55,372 nucleotides of DNA from Bacteroidetes bacterium 37-13 (GTDB lineage Bacteria; Bacteroidota; Bacteroidia; Chitinophagales; LD1): positions 1 to 55,372 of the forward strand of contig MKTC01000035.1 in the NCBI GenBank assembly GCA_001897535.1, given 5' to 3'. Below, in pieces: positions 43,817 through 52,535 of the stretch. The notes under the pieces were generated by a model, which ran no database searches, was not told where the DNA came from, and saw only the letters and a list, made by a program, of their open reading frames with translations. Position 1 is the stretch's first letter. Every line of letters starts with the position of its first letter. Made by a program: the position numbers and the translations under genes.

Positions 43817-46096
43817 ATGAAAAAGAGTACATCTGCAAAAACAAAACCCGAAACATTTTTTGCAGCAGATTGGCCAAAAGATGGTCCCATAAACCTCAAC
43901 ATTCACGACCTTCCACACGCATCTTCTTCCACCGAATGGTGGTACATGCACAGCCACATTAAAGCAAAAGGGAATAGAAATCTTTCTCTCTTTGCTTCTT
44001 TCTTTCGACATGCTATTAGTTTCGATAAAAAAACAAAGCAACCCAATTACGCACATTCCATAATTTGGGGAATTTCGGATATAGATAATAAGCAGTATCA
44101 CACCGTTTCTTTAGTGGATAAGCGCGCGCCAAAGCTTGGTTTAGAACGCTTAAAAAAAGGCGAAGTGGTGAAAGATTCTTTTATTCGAAGAGCAGCAATA
44201 GAAATGCTTTCAAAAGGTGTGATGCCTTATCCTGATGAATTACTGAAAAACGACCCAACAATTTCTTTCAAAAATCTACATCTTGATTTTGATGGAAATA
44301 CTTTTAAAAAAATGCCCAATGGTTCGTATCAACTTCATCTTAATCATAAAGAACTTCAACTAAGCGTTGATATAAATTTTCTTCCACAAAAACCACCAAC
44401 AAGGCATGGCGATAATGGCGTGGTGCGCGGTGTGAGTGCCGAAGATATGTTTTACTATTTTATTCCGCGATGTGAAGTTACAGGCTCTTTAAAACTAAAA
44501 AAAGAGAAGCTGAAAATTGAGAGCGCAACAGGTTGGTACGACCATGAATTTGGCTGCCACCCAACAACCCAAGACGAGCAACCGAAAGATGATATGAAAA
44601 AAGACATATCGTGGAATTGGATTGCCATGCAGTTGGATAATGGTTGTGAACTTACGGCTTACGATTTAGTGAACTTGAAAACAGGTGAAGATTGTGGCTC
44701 TTTTGTGATTTTGATTGATGCAAAAGGAGAGAGGCATTATTCAAATAAATTTAAGCTAAAGCAAACAGACGAGCTTTGGACAAGTACACGAACATTTAAT
44801 GAATATCCCACACATTGGGTTTTAGAAGCACCGGAATTAGGTTTAAAAGTAAAGGCAGAGGCAGCGTTTCCAAATCAAGAATTTGCAACAGTAATTTCAA
44901 AGCCTGCATTTTGGGAAGGAAGAATGAATATTTCCGGCACTTTAAAAGGAAAAAAAGTTTCTGGTCCGGGATATATTGAAAGGCATGGTTTTGTGAACAG
45001 CAACAGCATGAAAGAGTTTTTGAAAGCAGTATCAAAAGCAACATTAAAGTCTGTTCAGCAAATTATTCCGCTTGCGCTAAGCCAAGAAAAGTTTGAAGAG
45101 CTGGTTTCTAAAAAAGGAAACAAGCGATTTACCGATGGTTTAGACAAAGAAATCTACATTGAAAAATTCATAAAGCCAATTCGTGAAATTACCGACCGTG
45201 GCGGAAAAAGCTGGCGAAGTTATGCCACAATCGCTTGCTGTGATGCAGTTGGCGGCAATTCTCAAGATGCAATTGACTGGTTGGCTTTGCCGGAACTTTT
45301 GCACGTTGGCTCGCTAATGGTTGATGATGTGCAAGATAAATCGCTGGTGCGCAGAGGAGGTCCGGCTGCGCATGTGGTTCACGGTGATGCTATTGCCATT
45401 AACAGTGGTAATGCAGCTTACTTTTTGGGGCAATATTGTATTTATAGAGTTGATAAATCGTTTGAAGATAAAACACAAATTTACAATTGGTATTTTGAAG
45501 CCATGCGCGCTTCGCATAGCGGACAAGCAATGGATATTTACGGCTTAGATTACATGATGCCGAAAGCAATAAAAGATACCGAAACGGCTAAGCTATTGCA
45601 GAAAAGAGTAATTGCCACACACCGTTTAAAATCAGCAGCTCCGGCTTCGTATTTAGCCCGAATTGGCGTGCTTTTAGGCAAAGGCTCACAAGCTCAAATT
45701 GATGCTATGGGAAATTATTTTGAAGCACTTGGAATTTCATTCCAAATTATTGACGATACGCTGAACCTGAAAGGTTTTAAAGACAATTTAAAAACGAAAG
45801 CAGAAGATATTACTGCCGGAAAAATTACTTATCCAATTGCAAAAGCAATGGCTGTAATTTCTGCTAAAGAGCGCAAAAGACTTTGGGAAATTGTGAGTGC
45901 CAAAACAAGCGATACAAAACTGCTTTCTGAAGCCATTGGCATTTTAGATAAATATCAAATTATCGAGAGTTGCGAAAATGAAGCAAAAGCAATTTTAGAG
46001 AAAGCTTGGAAACAACTCAATCCATTGCTACGCGATAGTATGGTTAAGTTAAACTTACGTGCGTTTAGTTGGTTTGTGTTGGAGCGTACTTATTAA
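43817..46096 (+). CDS. Fusion of CrtC-like domain with eukaryotic-type geranylgeranyl diphosphate synthase
   Basis: The 759-residue protein has two parts. Residues about 10-395 resemble the CrtC/AttH lipocalin-like family, with STEWWYMHSH and the SATGWYDHEFG motif. Residues about 425-759 are an all-helical prenyl synthase. It has the first Asp-rich motif DDVQD (503-507) followed by RRGGPAAH, and the second motif DDTLN (646-650). INSGNAAYFLG and GQAMDIYG resemble fungal and animal GGPP synthases rather than IspA. The start at 43817 is preferred over an upstream in-frame ATG at 43712, whose 35 extra residues look random. The neighbouring SDR is convergent. A role in a modified terpenoid is inferred. 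Confidence 0.85.
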   Translation: MKKSTSAKTKPETFFAADWPKDGPINLNIHDLPHASSSTEWWYMHSHIKAKGNRNLSLFASFFRHAISFDKKTKQPNYAHSIIWGISDIDNKQYHTVSLVDKRAPKLGLERLKKGEVVKDSFIRRAAIEMLSKGVMPYPDELLKNDPTISFKNLHLDFDGNTFKKMPNGSYQLHLNHKELQLSVDINFLPQKPPTRHGDNGVVRGVSAEDMFYYFIPRCEVTGSLKLKKEKLKIESATGWYDHEFGCHPTTQDEQPKDDMKKDISWNWIAMQLDNGCELTAYDLVNLKTGEDCGSFVILIDAKGERHYSNKFKLKQTDELWTSTRTFNEYPTHWVLEAPELGLKVKAEAAFPNQEFATVISKPAFWEGRMNISGTLKGKKVSGPGYIERHGFVNSNSMKEFLKAVSKATLKSVQQIIPLALSQEKFEELVSKKGNKRFTDGLDKEIYIEKFIKPIREITDRGGKSWRSYATIACCDAVGGNSQDAIDWLALPELLHVGSLMVDDVQDKSLVRRGGPAAHVVHGDAIAINSGNAAYFLGQYCIYRVDKSFEDKTQIYNWYFEAMRASHSGQAMDIYGLDYMMPKAIKDTETAKLLQKRVIATHRLKSAAPASYLARIGVLLGKGSQAQIDAMGNYFEALGISFQIIDDTLNLKGFKDNLKTKAEDITAGKITYPIAKAMAVISAKERKRLWEIVSAKTSDTKLLSEAIGILDKYQIIESCENEAKAILEKAWKQLNPLLRDSMVKLNLRAFSWFVLERTY

Positions 46097-46151
46097 GGAA
46101 AGAATTTAGCAGAGTATCTACTAATTCAAAAGACATATTTGGACAAACTAA

Positions 46152-46994
46152 TTAGTTTGCCATTACCGCTTTTTGTACCCATTTCTTTTTGCGAAACATA
46201 TTTGCTTTCATGTTTAAGAAAAACGTAGGAGCAAGGCGTTTGAGCCAGTTTACCCAGAGCGCTTGGAATGGATGAAAAATATAAAACTTATCTTTTCCGC
46301 TTTGGATTAAAATTTTATGTGCAACCACTTCCGGCCCAATAGTTATTTTTTGCGTTTTAGCTTTGCCGATAGACGTAGCATGTTCCGGCCCGCGATTATG
46401 TTGCATTATATTGCTTTTAAAAAAAGTGGGAAGCACTAAACTTATTCCCACGCCAAACGGAGCTAACTCTGCATAAAGCGATTCCGCGTGTGCAATCACA
46501 GCAGCTTTAGTAACATTATACATGCTCATGTTAGGCATACAGGCTATTCCTGCCATGCTTGCTACATTCACAATATGTCCGGCTTTTTGCTTTTTCATGG
46601 CAGGTACAAAAAAGTATGAACCGTAAATTACACTCATTTGATTGATGCCGGTTATCCATTCCCAATTTTCTAAACTGTATTCTTCAAATAAGCCGCCATC
46701 GCCAACTCCGGCATTATTTATGAGTAAATCTATACCGCCATTTTTCATTAAGAAATCTTCAGCCGCATTTTTGTATGCTTCCTTTTTAGAAACATCAAAA
46801 ACATATTGAAAAACTTTTCCTCCTGCATTTTCAATTTCGGTAGCAGCAGATTGGAGCGCAGTTGCGTTAATATCGGTGATACCTATTTTCCAACCATCTT
46901 TGGCTAATTGTAGCGCGAGAGTTTTGCCTAAACCAGAAGCCGAACCTGTGATAAATGCTCTTTTTGACGGGTATTTTTTAGTGAGTTGATACAT
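46152..46994 (-). CDS. Short-chain dehydrogenase/reductase
   Basis: The classical SDR has the TGSASGLG cofactor loop (16-23), an NNAG segment near 93, Ser146, and the active pair Tyr159 and Lys163 (YNVTK). A C-terminal tail with FFLNMKANMFRKKK may contact membranes. The ATG at 46994 was chosen; a TTG nine bases upstream directly abuts the TPR gene's stop and would add three residues. It is convergent with the CrtC/GGPPS fusion with 55 bases between stops. The substrate is unknown. Confidence 0.92.
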   Translation of the reverse strand: MYQLTKKYPSKRAFITGSASGLGKTLALQLAKDGWKIGITDINATALQSAATEIENAGGKVFQYVFDVSKKEAYKNAAEDFLMKNGGIDLLINNAGVGDGGLFEEYSLENWEWITGINQMSVIYGSYFFVPAMKKQKAGHIVNVASMAGIACMPNMSMYNVTKAAVIAHAESLYAELAPFGVGISLVLPTFFKSNIMQHNRGPEHATSIGKAKTQKITIGPEVVAHKILIQSGKDKFYIFHPFQALWVNWLKRLAPTFFLNMKANMFRKKKWVQKAVMAN

Positions 46995-47003
46995 TGAATG
47001 CAA

Positions 47004-47459
47004 TTATTTTTTCTTCTTAAAACAGTTTTTAAAATCTTCGCTTTTAGGTAAATATTTCTTTTTCACATTTTGCGTTGCCGCTTGAATATCGGCACAAGGC
47101 GTTCCTACATTAAAATAGTGTTTCACAAAACCTCTGTTCCATAATGCAAAACCATCATTTGGATATAAACGCAAATAATTATCCCATGCAGCAAGGCATC
47201 GGTTGATATAGTTTTTGTCATTGTTAGCAATTACGAAATACGACAATCCTAAATTCCAAAGTGCGGTTTGATCGGTGCTGTTTACTTTCAGCGCATCTTC
47301 AATTTCTTTGTACTTTAACAATGCGTTTGCAAAACTATTGGTTGAAAGATAGCCAATGGAAAGCATTTCGCCTTTTGGAGTTGGTTTATCTTTTGCCGAA
47401 ACTTGTAAGTTTAAAATGGTAAGAAAACAAACCGTAAATGCAATGGAAATAAATTTCAT
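47004..47459 (-). CDS. Exported TPR-like protein
   Basis: The 151-residue protein has a signal peptide (ending LQVSAK), one or two helical repeats with TPR character (ALWNLGLSYFVIANN, then DNYLRLYPNDGFALWNRG), and a Lys-rich tail. TPR domains mediate protein contacts. Two cysteines lie in the mature part (GTPCAD, KNCF). It directly precedes the SDR on the same strand, so the two are probably co-transcribed. Confidence 0.7.
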   Translation of the reverse strand: MKFISIAFTVCFLTILNLQVSAKDKPTPKGEMLSIGYLSTNSFANALLKYKEIEDALKVNSTDQTALWNLGLSYFVIANNDKNYINRCLAAWDNYLRLYPNDGFALWNRGFVKHYFNVGTPCADIQAATQNVKKKYLPKSEDFKNCFKKKK

Positions 47460-47559
47460 AACTTTATATTATTCTTAAATTGATAACGCAATTTTAGTAA
47501 AGGCAATAAAAATTCCACATAATCGCTAATTATACGCTCCAAATTTTTCTTTTTACAAG

Positions 47560-50091
47560 GTGAAAATTTTTCTAAAACGCTTTTTTATAGCTCTGATTTC
47601 TGCAATTATTATTTTGCCTTTAGTAGCAATAATAACCGCTTTTATATTAGAAGACAGTATAAAAAATCAAATTGTAACAGAGGTAAATAAGCAGTTGGCT
47701 GTACCGGTAAAAGTTTCGGGAAAAATAAATTTTACGGTTTTAAAATATTTTCCGAATGCTGCATTGGAATTTGAACAAGTTGCTATAAATAATAAACTAA
47801 AAGTAGGAGAGAAGCAGTTGGCAGAAGTGCAAAGTTTTTCGTTGCTTTTTAGCTTGAGCGATATTGTTAAAAACAAGTTTACCATTCACAGCATTGCATT
47901 AAAAAACGGTGCTGTAAATATTGTAGTTGATAAAGACGGAAACTCCAATTTAGATATTTTAAAAGATGGAAAAGAGAGCAAACAAGATGCTGAACTAAAG
48001 GTAAACCGAGTGCTGCTTTCAAACATAAAAATAAGCTACAATGATTTTAAGAGTGAGTTTAAAGCTGGTTCGCGAGTTAGGACATTGCAATTAGACGGTG
48101 ATTTTACGGCAGCAAAATTTGTGCTAAAAAGCAAAGGTGATTTTTTTGTAGAAAAAATAGCAGCAGGCGAAAATCAACTTGTAGCAAATAAACAACTAAA
48201 CGTAGATATCTTATTGAATATCAGTAACTATTGGAAAGAAATAGCTATCAATAAAGCAGAACTTTCCATTGAGAAAAGTCCATTTGATGTAAATGGAAAT
48301 TTCAAGTTTGGGCAAGATAAAACAACAGTATTCTTTGTGGCAAAAACCGAAGGTGAGAATATCGCGGAGCTAATTGCGCTGCTTCCTCAAAACCTAAGAA
48401 AGACCTTTGAAGAAACCAATGGAAAAGGTGCTTTTGAACTAAACATTCAAGTAGATGGCATAGTTTCAAAGCTGCAATCGCCTGTGGTAACGGTAAAAGC
48501 AAAACTAAAAGACGCTGTGGTAGAATTGCCAAAAGTGAAAAAGGAATTAAAACACGTTTTTGCTGATATTGAATATGGCAGTAACAAAGGCGGAGTAGAT
48601 TATTTAAACATTACCGATTGTCGCTCACAAATAAGCAGCGCAAGTTTTAGGTTTTCATTGTTTTTAAAAAATTTGCCGGACCCGGAATTTCTGTTCGATG
48701 CAAATGGAACACTTTATTTGAGTGAATTAGGCGCATTTGTTCCCGATAGTATCATGAAGAATTTTTCGGGCAATATTATTTTTAGGAATTTCAATATAAA
48801 CGGTATGGTGAAAGACCTTACCGAAAAGCCTGAAAACGTATTTGCAAATGGTAGCGGTAACTTTACTTTACAAGATATTGCGTTTGAAGCAGGTGGAGTT
48901 AAATATAAGAATATCAACGGGTTAATAACTTACAGTGCTCAAAAATTAGCTGCTAAAGATCTGAAAATAAGTTTTTTAAACACTGATGCAGTTTTCAATG
49001 GAAATGTATCCGGTTTAGCGCCTTTTGCGACTGCACTTGCCAAAAGAAAACCAATGAATAATTTGGTTTTAGATGCCGATGGCGATTTGAAAATCAATAA
49101 ATTAGACCTTTCTGAACTCATTAAAACTTTTAGTTCTGCGGAGTCAGAAAAAAGTAAAAGCAAGCTGGATATTAAAAATGTATTTAGAATGAATGGAAAT
49201 CTCTCGCTTTCCATTCAACAGTTTGTTTACAACAAAATGGAATTTAATGATGTAAAAGTTTCGCTCACACTTTCTCCGCTCCATTTACGTTTAAACAAAT
49301 TTAGCACTCAAACTATGGGCGGAACGGCAAACGGAAATGGCTATTTTGTGTTTATGGGCGACAAAGATTTGCTCATGAACTTTGGTGCTGAATTGAATGA
49401 TATTGATATTACTGAAGTCTTTAAGGAAACTGAAAATTTTGGTCAAACCACTTTAACTGCAAACAATATTAGCGGCACAGCCAATGCAAAAGTTTATCTA
49501 AAAAACACATGGAAAAACTATGAAGAAATTGACCCGGATAACCTAAACGCTATTATAGATTTTGAAATTAAAAATGGCAGATTAAAGGATTTTGAACCCG
49601 TGAAAGCTGCTTCTAAATTTATTAAAGTAGAAGAATTATCAGACATAAAATTTTCTGACATAAAAAACAGATTATCAATATATAATAAAACAGTATTTAT
49701 ACCTTCGTTTGAAATAAAATCAAATGCTGTAAACTTGATTTTCTCCGGAGAACATCATTTTGATAATACAGTTGATTACCATTTTAAAGTGAATTTAAGA
49801 AGATTGCTTGCCAATAAATTTAACAGGGCAGGGAGAGAACAATTTATTGAAAACGATCCTTATGACGGCTTGAATGTTTACTTGAGTTTGACAGGAAATT
49901 TAGCTAACCCAACTGTAAAATACGATAAATCTTCAGCGAATGCGAAAATCAAAGAAGACTGGAAAGGAGAGAAGGATGTGCTAAAAAATCTATTTAACAA
50001 AGATAAAACACCTAAAGGTGAAAAACGCGAGGAGAAATACTTCCAAATAGACGAACAACCCACTTTTATGGATTTTGAAGAAGAGAAATAG
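47560..50091 (+). CDS. AsmA-like outer-membrane biogenesis protein
   Basis: The 843-residue protein has one N-terminal membrane helix (about 7-29) and a long periplasmic beta-rich part in repeated blocks, with the AsmA N-terminus ILEDSIKNQIVTEVNKQLAVPVKVSGKINF and a terminal AsmA-C-like block (IDFEIKNGRLKDFEPVKAASKFIKVEEL). AsmA/TamB/YhdP-type proteins are thought to form lipid-transfer bridges between membranes. The start is GTG, which gives a correct signal-anchor without extension. The kinase at 50103 begins 11 bases after its stop. Confidence 0.88.
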   Translation: MKIFLKRFFIALISAIIILPLVAIITAFILEDSIKNQIVTEVNKQLAVPVKVSGKINFTVLKYFPNAALEFEQVAINNKLKVGEKQLAEVQSFSLLFSLSDIVKNKFTIHSIALKNGAVNIVVDKDGNSNLDILKDGKESKQDAELKVNRVLLSNIKISYNDFKSEFKAGSRVRTLQLDGDFTAAKFVLKSKGDFFVEKIAAGENQLVANKQLNVDILLNISNYWKEIAINKAELSIEKSPFDVNGNFKFGQDKTTVFFVAKTEGENIAELIALLPQNLRKTFEETNGKGAFELNIQVDGIVSKLQSPVVTVKAKLKDAVVELPKVKKELKHVFADIEYGSNKGGVDYLNITDCRSQISSASFRFSLFLKNLPDPEFLFDANGTLYLSELGAFVPDSIMKNFSGNIIFRNFNINGMVKDLTEKPENVFANGSGNFTLQDIAFEAGGVKYKNINGLITYSAQKLAAKDLKISFLNTDAVFNGNVSGLAPFATALAKRKPMNNLVLDADGDLKINKLDLSELIKTFSSAESEKSKSKLDIKNVFRMNGNLSLSIQQFVYNKMEFNDVKVSLTLSPLHLRLNKFSTQTMGGTANGNGYFVFMGDKDLLMNFGAELNDIDITEVFKETENFGQTTLTANNISGTANAKVYLKNTWKNYEEIDPDNLNAIIDFEIKNGRLKDFEPVKAASKFIKVEELSDIKFSDIKNRLSIYNKTVFIPSFEIKSNAVNLIFSGEHHFDNTVDYHFKVNLRRLLANKFNRAGREQFIENDPYDGLNVYLSLTGNLANPTVKYDKSSANAKIKEDWKGEKDVLKNLFNKDKTPKGEKREEKYFQIDEQPTFMDFEEEK

Positions 50092-50102
50092 CGAAATAAA
50101 AA

Positions 50103-51626
50103 ATGGATATTTATTCAAAAAAGAGCAACTATAAATTTATTATCTTTTTAATCGCCATGATTATTGGCACAGGAACGGTTGTTTACACCAACAACTTAGC
50201 CAATAAAATTGCAAAAAACGAAAAGAAAAAAGCCAAACTGTGGGCAGATGCCACCGAAAAGCGTGCTCAAATGTTAGGTTACACATATGAACTTTTTAAT
50301 AAGTTAGCAACCGATGAACGTGAAAAAGTAAATGTGTGGGCGCAAAGCACAAAATTTATTTTAACTGTAGAAGACAATGATTTGCTTACCTTTTTCAATG
50401 AAATTGTAACTTCAAACGATAACATTCCGGTGCTTTTGGTAAGTGAAGATGGTACTGTGCTTTCTGCCAGAAATACCGATTCTACATTTAGTGCAAAAAT
50501 TGGCAAACAACTAAGCTTTGCAGAATTACGTCATTTTTCAAACTATCCGCCAATAATTGTGCAGTATAGAAATATTCCGGGATTTAGTAGAAATTATATT
50601 TATTATCAGGATAGCAAACTTTTTCAAGATTTAAGAATAACTTTAAATGAATTGGTTGAAAAGTTTATTTATGAAGTAGTTATGAACACAACAAGTTCTC
50701 CGGTTATTCTTTTAAACGAGAAAAATGAACTGCTTGCTTTCAGCAATATTGATTCAAATGACGTTCGCACAAAAACAAAATTAGAACACAAAGTTCAAGA
50801 AATGGCTGCTAAAAAAGAGCCGATTTTGCTCACTTTAGGTAACAACAATAAAAAGTATATTTATTATGATGAATCGTTGATGATTAAGCAGTTGCGATGG
50901 TTTCCATTTATTCAACTTGCAATTTTTGCAGCCTTCATTTTGCTTTCTTATTTAGTTTTTAGCAATTCGCGCAAAGCAGAGCAAAATTTGGTTTGGGTTG
51001 GTATGGCAAAAGAAACTGCCCATCAATTGGGTACGCCAATTTCTTCGCTTAGCTCGTGGGTTGAATATATGAAGGAAATGAAACTTACGGAAAATACTGA
51101 AATTTTAGATGCTTTAGACCAAGATATTCAAAGGCTTACATTAGTTGCGGAGCGATTTTCTAAAATTGGTTCCAAGCCAAAGTTGGAGGAAACCAATTTG
51201 ATTGAATTTGTAGAAAATACTGCTAATTATTTTATTAAACGAATAAGTACTAAAGTAAAAGTTGAAGTAATTGCGCAAAATGAAAAGCCGATTTTAGTAA
51301 TGCTCAATGGCGATTTGTTTAGTTGGGTTTTAGAGAATCTATTTAAAAATGCTATTGATGCAATGAGCGGAGAAGGAAAAATAACGGTAAAAATTTATAG
51401 CAACAGCAATAAGGCGATTATTGATTTTCAAGATAGTGGAAATGGGCTTGCAAAAAATAAATGGGAGAAAATTTTCGAGCCAGGTTACAGTACAAAACGC
51501 AGAGGCTGGGGCTTGGGGTTGTCATTGTCTAAAAGAATTGTGGAAGATTATCACAATGGTAGAATATTTGTGAAACACAGCGAAGTTGGAAAAGGGACAA
51601 CTTTTAGTATAGAATTAAAAGGATAA
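50103..51626 (+). CDS. Membrane sensor histidine kinase
   Basis: The 507-residue protein has two membrane segments (about 11-30 and 265-285), a roughly 230-residue extracytoplasmic sensor between them, and the kinase core. The phosphoacceptor is His307 in MAKETAHQLGTPISSL, which differs from the more common HEIRNPL type. The ATP lobe has N and G boxes (ENLFKNAIDAM, GNGLAKNKWEKIFEPG, RGWGLGLSL). No response regulator is adjacent. It follows the AsmA-like gene by 11 bases, so envelope stress sensing is a plausible guess. Confidence 0.92.
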   Translation: MDIYSKKSNYKFIIFLIAMIIGTGTVVYTNNLANKIAKNEKKKAKLWADATEKRAQMLGYTYELFNKLATDEREKVNVWAQSTKFILTVEDNDLLTFFNEIVTSNDNIPVLLVSEDGTVLSARNTDSTFSAKIGKQLSFAELRHFSNYPPIIVQYRNIPGFSRNYIYYQDSKLFQDLRITLNELVEKFIYEVVMNTTSSPVILLNEKNELLAFSNIDSNDVRTKTKLEHKVQEMAAKKEPILLTLGNNNKKYIYYDESLMIKQLRWFPFIQLAIFAAFILLSYLVFSNSRKAEQNLVWVGMAKETAHQLGTPISSLSSWVEYMKEMKLTENTEILDALDQDIQRLTLVAERFSKIGSKPKLEETNLIEFVENTANYFIKRISTKVKVEVIAQNEKPILVMLNGDLFSWVLENLFKNAIDAMSGEGKITVKIYSNSNKAIIDFQDSGNGLAKNKWEKIFEPGYSTKRRGWGLGLSLSKRIVEDYHNGRIFVKHSEVGKGTTFSIELKG

Positions 51627-51645
51627 AATAGACTGTTCTAACAGA

Positions 51646-52332
51646 ATGATTATCAATTCATTATTAAGATTCAGGAATTGGTTTAGGCCAAAAAAGATTT
51701 TACTTAGTCATGACGTTGAATTATTTCTACAAACAATGTACCCTGATGTAAATTGGCAAAGCGTAAGTTTCTACGAAGGCTTACCTTGGTTCATTTTATC
51801 TTCAAAAGCTACGGCAATTGCTTTGCCCGAAAGCTACAGTTTTAGCAAAATAAATATTCACTTAACTAGTTTCGATGAAAATTCTATTGACAAACTCGGA
51901 ATTTTGGTACACGAGAGTTTTCATGCTTTGCAATATACTGCGATTGGTGTGTCGGGTTTAGGTTTTATTCGTTTGTTTATGGTGAAATATTTTAGTTTTT
52001 GGGTTGCAAACGGCTACAGAAGCAATCCAATGGAAATTGACGCTTACAAGCACGAAGAGGAATTTTGCAGTTGCTTTGGAAAGTTTTTAACTCAAAGGAA
52101 TCTGAATTTTAAGAAAGAAATGCTCGCTCAATTTTCAAATGCAAATACAAAGCTGATTAGGCGTAAAAGCGAGTTAAGTTATGAAGCTAAAATATTGAAT
52201 TTTTTACTCGGTGCTTTTTTCGTATTTGTAATTGGAATTTGTTTGCCAATTTCAGAGTTTTTCCTCTGGATTGTTTATGGAATTCTTTCTGTAATAAACA
52301 TTTTCATTTCAAACATTTCTAAACGCAATTAA
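51646..52332 (+). CDS. Membrane protein with HExxH zinc-peptidase-like motif
   Basis: The 228-residue protein contains HESFH (His89, Glu90, His93) in LVHESFHALQY. A downstream Glu130 in NPMEIDAY could be the third metal ligand, as in DUF4157-like and similar gluzincin-type domains. A hydrophobic segment (about 187-220) lies near the C-terminus, so the enzyme would be membrane anchored. A role as a metallopeptidase is inferred from the motif only. It starts 20 bases after the kinase, so the two may be one operon. Confidence 0.6.
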   Translation: MIINSLLRFRNWFRPKKILLSHDVELFLQTMYPDVNWQSVSFYEGLPWFILSSKATAIALPESYSFSKINIHLTSFDENSIDKLGILVHESFHALQYTAIGVSGLGFIRLFMVKYFSFWVANGYRSNPMEIDAYKHEEEFCSCFGKFLTQRNLNFKKEMLAQFSNANTKLIRRKSELSYEAKILNFLLGAFFVFVIGICLPISEFFLWIVYGILSVINIFISNISKRN

Positions 52333-52535
52333 GTATTTCAACACTGCTGAAACCGTTTAAATCATTGATATTTTCAAAACCCATTTTTTACTATAATTTA
52401 TATTATGTTAAGTAATAAAGAAGAGAAATGCCTATCGTTAAAATGTTGAATACTTTTTTCAGGAGTAATTATGGAAAATAAAAATTTCTTTTCTATTTTC
52501 AGCAACCAAACAGCAAATTTTTTCTTCTTCTCTGT

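Noticed and set aside
52331-52454. Long-range inverted repeat GTATTTCAACA with TGTTGAATAC
   Set aside because: The arms are about ten bases, imperfect and 100 bases apart in AT-rich DNA, so chance is the simpler reading.
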